Positions 15,995 through 24,512 of a stretch of 36,421 bases of DNA are shown in pieces. Source of the stretch: an endosymbiont of Lamellibrachia barhami (GTDB lineage: Bacteria; Pseudomonadota; Gammaproteobacteria; Chromatiales; Chromatiaceae); assembly GCF_011947365.2 (NCBI RefSeq), contig NZ_JAAVSH020000001.1, positions 278,947 to 315,367 of the forward strand, written 5' to 3'. How positions within the stretch are numbered: position 1 is the stretch's first letter; each line of letters starts with the position of its first letter. The notes under the pieces were generated by a model. The model was not told the origin of the DNA. It did not search any database and worked only from the letters and a program-made list of their open reading frames with translations. The position numbers and the translations under genes are program-made.

Positions 15995-18900
15995 GTGTTT
16001 TTGGTCTACCTGGTCAGCATCACCCTGGTATTTCCCGCCTGGATATTCTCTTCCATTGCTCCCCGTGAAGCCTTTGCATCGACACCTCCAGATCCTGCTG
16101 AATACACGGTAAACAGTGTCCCTGGTTACTTTGTCGATATTTCCACCACCGGTACCCGTGTGCTGCCTCAGCTGGTCGATGAGGATGCCAAAGGGGCAGT
16201 GCCCATCGGTTTTGATATTGAGTACTTCGGCAGGCCATTCAACTCAGTCACGATCACCTCAAACGGATATCTCACCTTCGGTATCGACATAGAGCCAGGC
16301 AACACGCCTTTACCCTCCACTGCCGGCCCGGACAGCCTGATTGCTGTCTTCTGGGATGATCTCGATCCTTCGTTGAATCCCAGTGCTGATATCTATTACG
16401 AAACGCAGGGTGCAGCACCTGACAGGCGATTTATTGTTACCTGGAAAGCGATTCCGCTGAAAGCGGATCCTGCCTCCAGGCTCACCTTTCAAGTGATCCT
16501 CTTTGAAAGCAGCAACGAAGTCCAGCTTCAATATCATTCTCTGGAAAATGGTTCGGGTGTCACAGGAAATGGCCGGGTCAGTGGCAGTTCTGCTTCCATC
16601 GGTATCGAGAATATCGATGGCACCAAGGGCAAACAGGTTGCCTTCAACCAGGAGGGCAAGGTTGCCAGTGGCAGTGCTTTCAGCTTTACGCTGGCAGGTA
16701 ATGCCCATGAGGAGGGCAGACCGCTTGGTGATCTGAATGGTGATGGCATGCTGAGTGTCAATGATCAGTATTTTCTTTCCAGGCAGTATCTTGGCGATCT
16801 GGCGTTGAACACCTCTCCAATGCTCTCGCTTTCTGATCTTGCGCCAGATCCTGGAGTCGGTGGTAGGGCTTTTGGTGACGGTGTTATCGACGGGCAGGAC
16901 AACACGCGTCTGATCCATGCGGTCATGCGTCGACTGGATCTGAATCCCCTCATATCCGATGTCTCCTACATAACAGCTGAATCGGGTGAAAACCTGACCA
17001 TCTCGGGTAGCGGGTTCGATACGGTTGCAGGAAACAACTCAGTACGCTTTGTGAAAGCAGACGGCTCCGAAATTGCAGTTGATGCAGAGTCGGTCAATAT
17101 AGATGGAAGTGAACTGCTGGTAACGGTGCCTGCTGGGACACAGTTTGTCTCAATCTACATTGAGCAGGGCGGATTAATCAGCAATACCAGTGACTTTGCC
17201 ATTGAAGGCTCACCGACAATAACGATCCTTACACCAGACCTGGAGGCGTCCGGCAATACAATTCATATCAGGGGATATGAATTCGGTTTTGCACCCGGTG
17301 ACAATCAGGTCAGTTTCAATGGCATCCCTGCGACAGTGGTTAGTGCCGATACAGGTGGTGCCTACGATGAACTGATAGTGACCGTACCGGGAGGCGTTTC
17401 AAGCGGTCTGGTAACGGTGATGACGGCAGGGGAGACCAGCAACGGGGTCATGTTTACGCTTGATGAGCCTCCTGTACTTGCTATTGAGACGCCGGACGAC
17501 AAGGATGATGTTGTCTCGCAGACCGATGTTATCGGCACGGTCGACGATGTAAATCTCGCTGCCTACACACTTGAGTACGCTAAGGTCGGAGAAGTATTTT
17601 CGATGTTTGGGAGTGGGCTCGATAATGTTGACGACGCCGTGTTGGGCCAACTCGATCCCACACTGCTTCTGAACGGTATCTATCAGATCCGGCTGACAGC
17701 TTGGGACGAGAATGCCAACACGTCGGTGGTTACCCGGGATGTCATGGTCACCGGATTCAACAAGCCCGGAGTGCTTACATTGTCGTTCACGGATTTGAAC
17801 ATTCCTGTCAGTGGGGTGCCGATCACCGTCACCCGCATCTACGATAGCCGGAATAAGACAAGTGGGGATTTCGGTATCGGTTGGGATCTGGATCTCCGGC
17901 GCGGAGAATTCACGCACAACCGGGCCCCGGGTGAGGGATGGTATTTTGCGTCATCGCGTCCTCCGTTCCCCGTGCCCTGCCAAAGGGTCAGTGAGACGCT
18001 GCCCCACATCACCGAGGTTAGCCTCTCCGAGACAGAGTACTACTATTTCTCGCCCGGAATGACCAATATGTCATCCACCTTGGGTGGATGTTTTGCTGAT
18101 GCCTTGTTTCAGAACATCGGCGGGACTCATCCGGGAGCAGAGTTACAGATCCTCGGCAACGTGGAGGTGTTTTACCAGAATGGCTCCAATAGGGTGGTGA
18201 ATGCCCATGACTATTCACTGTTCAACCCGACGCAGGTGAGACTGAAGACCCTCGACGGGCGGGAGTTTGACTTCGAGGTCGACGAAGGCATGACTCGGCT
18301 GCAGGATCGCAATGGCAATTCGCTCTTTATCAGCGATGCCGGTGTGGTTCACACCAGCGGCAAGGGCATCGCCTTCGAGAGAGATGCCGAGGGGCGCATC
18401 ACACAGGTTACCGATCCACTGGGCAACGTTATTGTCTACGACTATGACGGCAACGGCGATCTGACCGGCGTCACGGACAGGGAGAGCAATCAGACCCAGT
18501 TCACCTATGACGCCGACCATTATTTGATCGACATCCTCAATCCTGACGGAACAAGGGCGGTGAGAAGCGAATACGATGAAAACGGCAGGCTTATTGCCAC
18601 CGTTGATTCGGAAGGAAACCGCATAGAACAGATCCATGATCTTGAAAACCGAAGGGAAGTGATAATTGAAAATGGGTATAACAAAATTATCGAATATGAC
18701 CAATGGGGCAACGTTATCAGGGAGGTGGACCAAGAGGGTGTTGAGATCAGTACAGTATACGATGCTGATGGAAATATATTGTCTGAAAGTAATTCCCTTG
18801 GCGGCGTAACTATATATACGTATGTGGATGGCCACCTACTATCTCAAGAAGATCCTCATGGGCATATAACATCCTATACACGCGACGTATCCGGTAAGCT

Positions 18901-19951
18901 CTTGTCTGTTACAGACCCGCTCCTCAACACAATCGGCTACACATATGACGTAAACGGCAGATTGGTTGCCACGGAAAACCCGAATGGAAAAATCTCTTCA
19001 ACTACATACGATGTAAGAGGCAACAAACTGACAGAAACAGATTTCGGTGGTAATACCACGACATATGAATACGATAATTATGGAAACCGCACAAAGGTTG
19101 TTGATGCAGAGGGCAGAGAGACAACCAGTACCTATGACGCAAACGGCAACAAACATACAGAGATACGGACAGTAACCACCCCTTCCGGACCACGTGATCT
19201 CGTTACTACCTGGACTTATGATAAAAACGGAAACGTGCTTTCAGCCCTCGACCCTGAAGGGAATATAGTCAACTTTGAGTACGATTCGCAGGGCAATCAA
19301 ACTGCAATAGAGAATACATCAGGACAGAGAATGCTTACGGGATACAACCCGGCCGGCAAAGTCGCTTCCAAGACATATCCTGACGGCATTGGTGAATCGT
19401 TTGTATATGACCGGCTCAGCGTACTAACGAGCCTTACTGATCGCGCTGGACAAACAAAGAAACTCACTTATAACAAGGCAGACAAACCTCTTTCTATAAT
19501 TTACCCCGATAACACTCCTGGTGACGACTCTGACAATCCAAGGATTTCAGTACAGTATGGGCCTGGCGGCCGTATGAGGGAGATGACCAACCTCGGCGTC
19601 AGTGTCGAGTATGATTATGATCAAATGGGCAGGCTCAACCGGGTCATAGGCCCTATGGGAAATGAAATAATCATGACTCATGATGAAAATGGGAATGTGA
19701 TAACTGCGAAGGATTCGCTTGGCAGAATAAGAGGATACATGTATGACAGTATGAATCGCCGTATACAGACTCTATTTCCGGACAGTAGTTCCACCCATAC
19801 CGAATATGATGCTGTGGGAAATGTAGTGTCAAGGACTGACCAGGCCGACAACACCACCCTTTATGAGTATGATAAGGTGAACCGCCTGACCGCTGTGGAA
19901 GACGCTCATGGCGGCCGAACCCTTTACGGCTATGACGAGGTTGGCGAGTAA
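15995..19951 (+). CDS. RHS/YD-repeat surface protein with nidogen-like, dockerin-like and IPT domains, truncated
   Basis: The open frame has 1318 residues. The GTG at 15995 has no Shine-Dalgarno, and the true start is probably ATG 15919 across the G9 tract. Order: signal peptide (FLVYLVSITLVFPAW to AFA-S); nidogen-like domain about 25-235 (ITSNGYLTFG, IAVFWDDLDP, TFQVILFE); dockerin-like pair of calcium-loop helices about 240-320 (GDLNGDGMLSVNDQYFLSRQ, GDGVIDGQDNTRLI); two IPT/TIG domains about 320-490; a linker also found in the second RHS protein; RHS wall with YD repeats from about 590. The coding sequence becomes clearly more AT-rich from about 18590. It ends at LYGYDEVGE without the RHS core (no YLRARYYDP), because the sequence changes to antisense RND DNA. 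As it stands it is a broken RHS shell with no C-terminal cargo. Confidence 0.8.
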   Translation: MFLVYLVSITLVFPAWIFSSIAPREAFASTPPDPAEYTVNSVPGYFVDISTTGTRVLPQLVDEDAKGAVPIGFDIEYFGRPFNSVTITSNGYLTFGIDIEPGNTPLPSTAGPDSLIAVFWDDLDPSLNPSADIYYETQGAAPDRRFIVTWKAIPLKADPASRLTFQVILFESSNEVQLQYHSLENGSGVTGNGRVSGSSASIGIENIDGTKGKQVAFNQEGKVASGSAFSFTLAGNAHEEGRPLGDLNGDGMLSVNDQYFLSRQYLGDLALNTSPMLSLSDLAPDPGVGGRAFGDGVIDGQDNTRLIHAVMRRLDLNPLISDVSYITAESGENLTISGSGFDTVAGNNSVRFVKADGSEIAVDAESVNIDGSELLVTVPAGTQFVSIYIEQGGLISNTSDFAIEGSPTITILTPDLEASGNTIHIRGYEFGFAPGDNQVSFNGIPATVVSADTGGAYDELIVTVPGGVSSGLVTVMTAGETSNGVMFTLDEPPVLAIETPDDKDDVVSQTDVIGTVDDVNLAAYTLEYAKVGEVFSMFGSGLDNVDDAVLGQLDPTLLLNGIYQIRLTAWDENANTSVVTRDVMVTGFNKPGVLTLSFTDLNIPVSGVPITVTRIYDSRNKTSGDFGIGWDLDLRRGEFTHNRAPGEGWYFASSRPPFPVPCQRVSETLPHITEVSLSETEYYYFSPGMTNMSSTLGGCFADALFQNIGGTHPGAELQILGNVEVFYQNGSNRVVNAHDYSLFNPTQVRLKTLDGREFDFEVDEGMTRLQDRNGNSLFISDAGVVHTSGKGIAFERDAEGRITQVTDPLGNVIVYDYDGNGDLTGVTDRESNQTQFTYDADHYLIDILNPDGTRAVRSEYDENGRLIATVDSEGNRIEQIHDLENRREVIIENGYNKIIEYDQWGNVIREVDQEGVEISTVYDADGNILSESNSLGGVTIYTYVDGHLLSQEDPHGHITSYTRDVSGKLLSVTDPLLNTIGYTYDVNGRLVATENPNGKISSTTYDVRGNKLTETDFGGNTTTYEYDNYGNRTKVVDAEGRETTSTYDANGNKHTEIRTVTTPSGPRDLVTTWTYDKNGNVLSALDPEGNIVNFEYDSQGNQTAIENTSGQRMLTGYNPAGKVASKTYPDGIGESFVYDRLSVLTSLTDRAGQTKKLTYNKADKPLSIIYPDNTPGDDSDNPRISVQYGPGGRMREMTNLGVSVEYDYDQMGRLNRVIGPMGNEIIMTHDENGNVITAKDSLGRIRGYMYDSMNRRIQTLFPDSSSTHTEYDAVGNVVSRTDQADNTTLYEYDKVNRLTAVEDAHGGRTLYGYDEVGE

Positions 19952-20044
19952 GATCGATTTACCCAGATCCGGTGCATGCGGATCTCTTGCCATCATTACC
20001 GCCTCTTTGATGCTCACACCGCGATGGACTTCATTCTTGTGAAA
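19952..20044 (-). pseudogene. Junction: frameshifted remains of the RND 3' end
   Basis: On the minus strand a different frame from the main RND frame reads NEVHRGVSIKEAVMMA, which fits the loop and helix that follow the SILLVDF segment of RND permeases. A third frame just before it reads GIGVRKSILLV. The sequence then meets the end of the RHS frame near 19950. The final membrane helices of the permease (about 70-100 residues) are missing. This marks a breakpoint between two unrelated genes, either a rearrangement or a contig join. Confidence 0.6.
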
Positions 20045-22960
20045 TTACAAGCAGGATCGATTTGCGCACACCGATACCGTATTGGTGATAAAGCCGATCA
20101 TGGAGGTGGCAGTGAACTCACGCCAGTAGCCAGTGACGGGGATGATACCGTCAGGAATTAACGGGGTCGGCGCCATGATGATCACCGGCTGGATGGTTGT
20201 CAGACTCCCATACCAGCGGATGCGATCATACCGATGCTGCGGCTGAGGCAAGCCCCAGAATCGCGGAAAGTCTCTGAAGGTGATGCATACTCCTCCATTC
20301 GAAGCCGGAACAGCATCGTCCAGCGTTGGCCCCGTCGTAAGTGCCACGCTAGACGCTGAACCTATCCGGCGTTTTATACTGTTTGAGTTGATCCTCCGCG
20401 AGCATACCGTAGAGTGGTACGCCGGTTTTGCCCTCCTCTCGCCCACCACATACTCCATGGGACGCAGATCCTTATGGTAGATGATCGGGTCTTCCTCTAT
20501 CAGTTCAAATCTGCCCAGCTCGAAGAGTGGAATGGTTGTGCCCTCTCCTCCGGCGATCGGCAGGTTGGCCAGTCGGTTCAGTTCGGCGCGAGAGGCCAGC
20601 GGCAACTGAATGACCAGATAGGTCGGCTCCAGTTCGTGTCCCCGTTTCACGTCGCCCAGTTTGTAGCCGCCGAGGGCCATGTCCAGATTGCGGGTGATGG
20701 TTTCCACCTGCACGCCACGGCGGGTGGCTTTTTCGGTATCCACCGCAAAGTGCCAACGCTTATAGTTATCGGCGATGTAGGAGTCGACGTCCACCAGATT
20801 GGGGGCCGCTTTGAACATCTCTATCAGGTCTTTTGAAACGGTCTTGCGGGTGAGATCATCCGGACCGTAAACTTCTGCCACGACGGTCTGCAGTACCGGT
20901 GGGCCGGGGGGCATCTCGACCACCGAAATGCGCGCGTTCAGTTCTTGAGCGAAGGGTGTCAGCAGGCGCCGGGCCGCTTCGGCGATCTGGTGGCTGCTGC
21001 GCTTTCGATCATCCTTGTCGATCAGCATCACCTGAATATCTGCCTGCCAGGGTTCCTGGCGCAGATAGTAGTGGCGCACCATGCCGTTGAAGTTGAACGG
21101 GGAGGCGGTGCCGATGTAAGTCTGCAGAGCGGTAACCTCGGGCATGCCCTTCAGGTGCCGGGCCAGCCGTTGGGTTACGTTGGCGGTGACCGGCAGGGCG
21201 GTGCCCTCGGGCATGTTGATGACGACGTTGAATTCCGGTTTGTTGTCGAACGGCAGCATCTTTACCGTTACCGCTTTGAAATAGAAGAGAGAACAGGCGG
21301 CGAAGAAGGCGATGATGATGCTGATCAGGAAAATATTTGCCAGATGCCGGTTGTGGACCAGGGGTTCGATGATAGGCCGGTAGAGCTTGCCGATGGCGGC
21401 CTGGATTTTGCGTTCTTTCTCTTCCGCCCGCTTCAGTGCATCGAGTTTGGGTCGCATCAGACGTGCGGTCCAGGGGGTGAACACAAAGGCGGCGAAGAGA
21501 GAGAAGATCATGGCCACCGACCCGAACAGCGGGATGGGAAACATATAGGGTCCCATCATGCCGCTGACGAAGCCCATCGGCAGCAGGGCGGCGAGGATCG
21601 TCAGGGTGGCGATGATCGTGGGGTTGCCGACCTCGCGCACGGCATCTATCGCGATCGCTTTACTGGTCGAATCGTCGTGCAGCCAGCGCCGGAAGATGTT
21701 CTCCACCACCACCGTGGCGTCGTCCACCAGGATGCCGATGGAGAAGATCAGGGCGAAGAGGCTCACCCGGTTGATGGAGTAACCCATCACCCAGGAGGAC
21801 CAGATGGTGACCAGGATGACCACCGGAATGATGGTGATGACCACCATCGCCGGGCGGCGGCCGATCAGCAGCCAGCTGAGAATGCTTACCGCGATGGTGG
21901 CTTCGAGCAGGGCGATGAGCAGTTCGTTGACCTTGTCATTGGCGGTCTTGCCGTAGTTGCGGGTGATCTCGGCATTGACGTTGGCGGGGATCAGCCGCCC
22001 TTTGAGACGCTCCAGTTTATCCAACAGCGCATCGGCCACGGCGACACCGTTGCTTCCCTCCTTCTTGGCAATGGCGATGGTGACCGCGGGTGCGCCTTCA
22101 GTGTGAGTCGCCTCATCGGGCAAGGCGGTGCCACTGATGAAGCTGACCATGCGTTGGGTCTCTTCCGCGTCTTCGAACACATTCGCCACGTCGTGGACAT
22201 AGACGGGTTTGCCGAAATGGCTGCCCACCACCAGCTTTGCCACATCTGCGGCATTTTTGAGGAAGTGACCGGCGGTGACTTTATAGTGGGTATCGCTGAT
22301 CTCCAACGAGCCGGAACTCTGCTCGATGTTGGCGGTGCGGATCGTGTTGGCTACCGAGTCCAAGCTGATGCCGTGACCCGCAAGCCGTTCCGGCAGGACC
22401 TCGATGCGTACCTGACGCGCCTGTCCGCCGACGACGAAACCCTGTCCTGTATTGGGCACCTCCTTCAGACGTTGCAGCACATCGAAGGCGAGGGCGCGCA
22501 GATTGACGCCTCTCATCTCCTCTGACCAGAGGGTGACGGTGATCACCGGAACGTCATCGATGCCTTTGGGTTTTACCAGGGGCATTGCCACGCCGGGGGG
22601 CATCTTGTCGAGGTTTGACTGAATCTTGTCGTGTACCTTGACGATAGAGGGGCCGAGCTTCTCCCCGACCTTGAAGCGGACGGTAACGATGGCCTGCTCA
22701 TGCTCACTGGCGGAGTAGATGTGCTTGGTGCCGGGGATCTCGCTCATCATGCGTTCCAGCGGATTGGTGGCCAGACTGGCGACCTGATCCGAGGAGGCGC
22801 CGGGGTAACTGACGAAGACATCGATCATCGGCACCAGGATCTCGGGATCCTCCTGCCGCGGCGTGAAGATCAGGCCCAGGATACCGATGAAGAGGCAAGC
22901 GAGCAGAAGCAGGGGGGAGAGGGGGGAGTCGATGAATGTGCGGGCGACATTACCGGCCAT
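20045..22960 (-). CDS. RND efflux transporter permease subunit (AcrB-like), disrupted at both ends
   Basis: The 971-residue frame is the inner-membrane proton-driven pump of a tripartite efflux system. Visible family features: N-terminal helix PLSPLLLLACLFIGILGL, the porter segment PGASSDQVASLATNPLER, the TM4 proton-relay pair Asp413-Asp414 in FSIGILVDDATVVVENI, and the second membrane block. Relatives are usually 1020-1070 residues long. Here the end is damaged. After MEYVVGE (near 20455) the frame is lost and the expected EGKTGVPLYGMLAEDQLKQY continues in another frame. It is regained by LTTGPTLDDA, but the membrane segment between IRWYG and VIIMAPTPL is too short, and the last helices are absent. 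The N-terminus is probably extended to ATG 23049. No membrane fusion protein or outer-membrane channel gene is adjacent. The substrate is unknown and the gene as written is unlikely to work. Confidence 0.85.
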   Translation of the reverse strand: MAGNVARTFIDSPLSPLLLLACLFIGILGLIFTPRQEDPEILVPMIDVFVSYPGASSDQVASLATNPLERMMSEIPGTKHIYSASEHEQAIVTVRFKVGEKLGPSIVKVHDKIQSNLDKMPPGVAMPLVKPKGIDDVPVITVTLWSEEMRGVNLRALAFDVLQRLKEVPNTGQGFVVGGQARQVRIEVLPERLAGHGISLDSVANTIRTANIEQSSGSLEISDTHYKVTAGHFLKNAADVAKLVVGSHFGKPVYVHDVANVFEDAEETQRMVSFISGTALPDEATHTEGAPAVTIAIAKKEGSNGVAVADALLDKLERLKGRLIPANVNAEITRNYGKTANDKVNELLIALLEATIAVSILSWLLIGRRPAMVVITIIPVVILVTIWSSWVMGYSINRVSLFALIFSIGILVDDATVVVENIFRRWLHDDSTSKAIAIDAVREVGNPTIIATLTILAALLPMGFVSGMMGPYMFPIPLFGSVAMIFSLFAAFVFTPWTARLMRPKLDALKRAEEKERKIQAAIGKLYRPIIEPLVHNRHLANIFLISIIIAFFAACSLFYFKAVTVKMLPFDNKPEFNVVINMPEGTALPVTANVTQRLARHLKGMPEVTALQTYIGTASPFNFNGMVRHYYLRQEPWQADIQVMLIDKDDRKRSSHQIAEAARRLLTPFAQELNARISVVEMPPGPPVLQTVVAEVYGPDDLTRKTVSKDLIEMFKAAPNLVDVDSYIADNYKRWHFAVDTEKATRRGVQVETITRNLDMALGGYKLGDVKRGHELEPTYLVIQLPLASRAELNRLANLPIAGGEGTTIPLFELGRFELIEEDPIIYHKDLRPMEYVVGERRAKPAYHSTVCSRRINSNSIKRRIGSASSVALTTGPTLDDAVPASNGGVCITFRDFPRFWGLPQPQHRYDRIRWYGSLTTIQPVIIMAPTPLIPDGIIPVTGYWREFTATSMIGFITNTVSVCANRSCL

Positions 22961-23049
22961 GCCCAGCGGCAGTTCAACCTTATGGGGTAGCGCGGCATGG
23001 TCGAGAGCTGGTCGACGCGATCGAAATCTGGGTGATGTTTTTTTGTCAT
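22961..23049 (-). pseudogene. Frameshifted N-terminal extension of the RND gene
   Basis: The ATG at 22960 has no ribosome binding site, and the frame before it codes HKVELPLG, which looks like RND N-terminal sequence. An upstream ATG at 23049 with GGAAAG before it starts a frame reading MTKKHHPDFDRVDQLSTMPR that stays open but runs out of phase. Adding one C to the run CCCC near 22986-22990 would join them as RYPHKVELPLGMAGN. Either a real frameshift or a homopolymer miscount is possible. Confidence 0.5.
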
Positions 23050-23122
23050 TAACGGCTTTCCACAGACTGCGAAAAAACGCACTATCTACGAGAAAGTATA
23101 GTTGTTGATAACATTCTTCTGT

Positions 23123-23134
23123 TGATCATGATCA
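23123..23134. promoter_or_regulatory. Perfect 12-base palindrome in the divergent RND/pentapeptide intergenic region
   Basis: TGATCATGATCA is a perfect palindrome placed between two divergent genes (RND starting near 23049 and the pentapeptide gene at 23229). It could be an operator site. No clear -35/-10 pair could be assigned around it. Confidence 0.25.
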
Positions 23135-23228
23135 TCTTGGGTGGATAAAGTCTTCCAGAGGGTAGGGGCTGGGACTATGCTTTCATGTAGAGATAACAGT
23201 GACGCGGGAATAAAAACGGAGAAGAAAA

Positions 23229-24083
23229 ATGCTGGAAATCAAAAATAGAGTGTCGGGTGAAGTGATTGCCAGTCTCGAACTCGAAACGCTGGTCGGTGCA
23301 GATCTGCGGGAGATGGATCTGGAGGCGGCGGATCTGAGAAACAGGGATATGCGGGGTGCGCGATTCAACTCTACCGAGTTGATCGATGCTGATCTGAGTG
23401 GCGCCAATCTGCAAGGGGCAACATTCAATAATGCACATCTGAGTGGTGCGAGTCTGAAGGAAGCGAATCTGGTTCAGGCGCGTTTCGGCAGTAACGTACG
23501 CGCCAATGCGGCGGTGCTGGAAGGGGCGGATCTCTCCGGGGCTGATCTGAGAGGGGCTGATCTGCGCAACGGGATGTTTCGACGAGCCAACCTGTCAGGT
23601 GCCGACCTGAGCCGTGCGGATATGTGCGATGCCGATTTTCAGCAGGCCGATCTATCCGGCAGCGTGGCCCACGATGCGCTCTTCATCAAGGCCAATCTGC
23701 GCAGAGCGGATCTCTCCAATGCCGATTTCCGGGATGCCCATCTGAACGACACCAACCTGATCAAGGCCAATCTCAGCGGGATCAACCTCGAAAGTCAGCA
23801 GCCGGACGGTTTCAGCGCGATCAATCTGGCCAACCTGGAAGGGGCCAACCTGAGTGGCGCCCATCTGCGCAATATCTCCGCCGAGGATTGCGTCATGAGA
23901 AATGTCAATCTCTCCGGCGCCGATCTCTCTCATGCAGTGATGGGGGGCACCGTGATGCGCAGTGCCGATGTCACCAACACCAACTTCGAAGGCGTCGAAC
24001 TGGCCTCAGTGACCATGGACTTCTCCAACTTTTCCAAGGCGCTGAATGCGGATATACCGTCGTATAAGCAGAATCTTAGGTGA
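23229..24083 (+). CDS. Pentapeptide-repeat protein
   Basis: A protein of 284 residues made almost entirely of A(D/N)LXX pentapeptides (GADLRE, ADLSGANLQGA, GADLRGADLRNG, ANLSGADLSRAD), which fold as a right-handed quadrilateral beta-helix. The first 20 residues (MLEIKNRVSGEVIASLELET) resemble the N-terminal cap common in these proteins, and a less regular stretch around 190-205 (ESQQPDGFSAI) breaks the helix. There is no signal peptide, so it is cytoplasmic. Some relatives (Qnr, MfpA) mimic DNA and shield gyrase, but most have no known role and nothing here points to a target. The ATG at 23229 is preceded by GGAGAAG at good spacing. It is divergent from the RND gene and stands alone. Confidence 0.9.
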   Translation: MLEIKNRVSGEVIASLELETLVGADLREMDLEAADLRNRDMRGARFNSTELIDADLSGANLQGATFNNAHLSGASLKEANLVQARFGSNVRANAAVLEGADLSGADLRGADLRNGMFRRANLSGADLSRADMCDADFQQADLSGSVAHDALFIKANLRRADLSNADFRDAHLNDTNLIKANLSGINLESQQPDGFSAINLANLEGANLSGAHLRNISAEDCVMRNVNLSGADLSHAVMGGTVMRSADVTNTNFEGVELASVTMDFSNFSKALNADIPSYKQNLR

Positions 24084-24092
24084 AAAAAGATA

Positions 24093-24120
24093 GGTTAAAG
24101 GTTAAAGGTTAAAGGTTAAA
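24093..24120 (+). repeat. Tandem heptamer array (GGTTAAA)4
   Basis: Four exact copies of GGTTAAA, followed by degenerate units GGCGAAA and GGCGTTC. The array begins ten bases after the stop of the pentapeptide gene. A second heptamer array, of different sequence, lies just after the stop of the large RHS gene at 33457. Confidence 0.85.
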
Positions 24121-24208
24121 GGCGAAAGGCGTTCGTGCCAGTGGATAGGCCGGGCTTTGTCGCTACTGCTTTCTGAGAGATAGCACTCTCTTTCCAAAAA
24201 AAACGAAT

Positions 24209-24242
24209 GCGTAGGCCCGATCAAGCGTAGCGGATCGGGCAT
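24209..24242 (+). repeat. REP-like hairpin element, third copy
   Basis: GCGTAGG followed by the stem CCCGATC, the loop AAGCGTAGCG and the stem GATCGGG. It is the same element as the pair at 8949-9029, here with a longer perfect seven-base stem. The surrounding 24121-24430 holds no gene that I can see. Confidence 0.75.
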
Positions 24243-24431
24243 TCAGCTAACAACAGTAACGACTAAGTTTGGCCCTTTTTGTGGCACGGTCTCCTTTTGC
24301 CTTTTACCTATTTTTTCCTGTCGGAATATTTTACAAATCGCGATTTTAGCTGGAGGCGGGATGGGATAAATAATCCTAATTTTTATTAAATTATTAGAGA
24401 TTACAAAAAGTTATGCGGGTGTAAAAAATAT

Positions 24432-24448
24432 TTGGTTCGAATCTTGCT
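24432..24448 (+). promoter_or_regulatory. Sigma-54-type promoter upstream of the PEP-CTERM gene
   Basis: TTGGTTCGAATCTTGCT fits the -24/-12 consensus TTGGCACGNNNNTTGCT except at two positions, with the invariant GG and GC separated by exactly ten bases. It lies 65 bases before the ATG at 24513, leaving room for a short leader. PEP-CTERM genes are commonly placed behind such promoters in bacteria with the EpsH/PrsK-PrsR exosortase regulon, which supports the call. Confidence 0.65.
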
Positions 24449-24512
24449 GTGAACTTAATTATCCGTAAAAAATAACTATTTGTATCTGATGTCGGGAGGC
24501 GAAAGTAAAGTG

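Noticed and set aside
20945-22525. Long plus-strand frame of 526 codons opposite the RND gene
   Set aside because: Its translation is rich in Asp, Gly and His and has no domain; the minus strand codes a clear RND permease. It is an antisense shadow of GC-rich codons.
24279-24297. Second sigma-54 site (TGGCACGGTCTCCTTTTGC)
   Set aside because: The GG and GC are not ten bases apart, unlike the site at 24432-24448.
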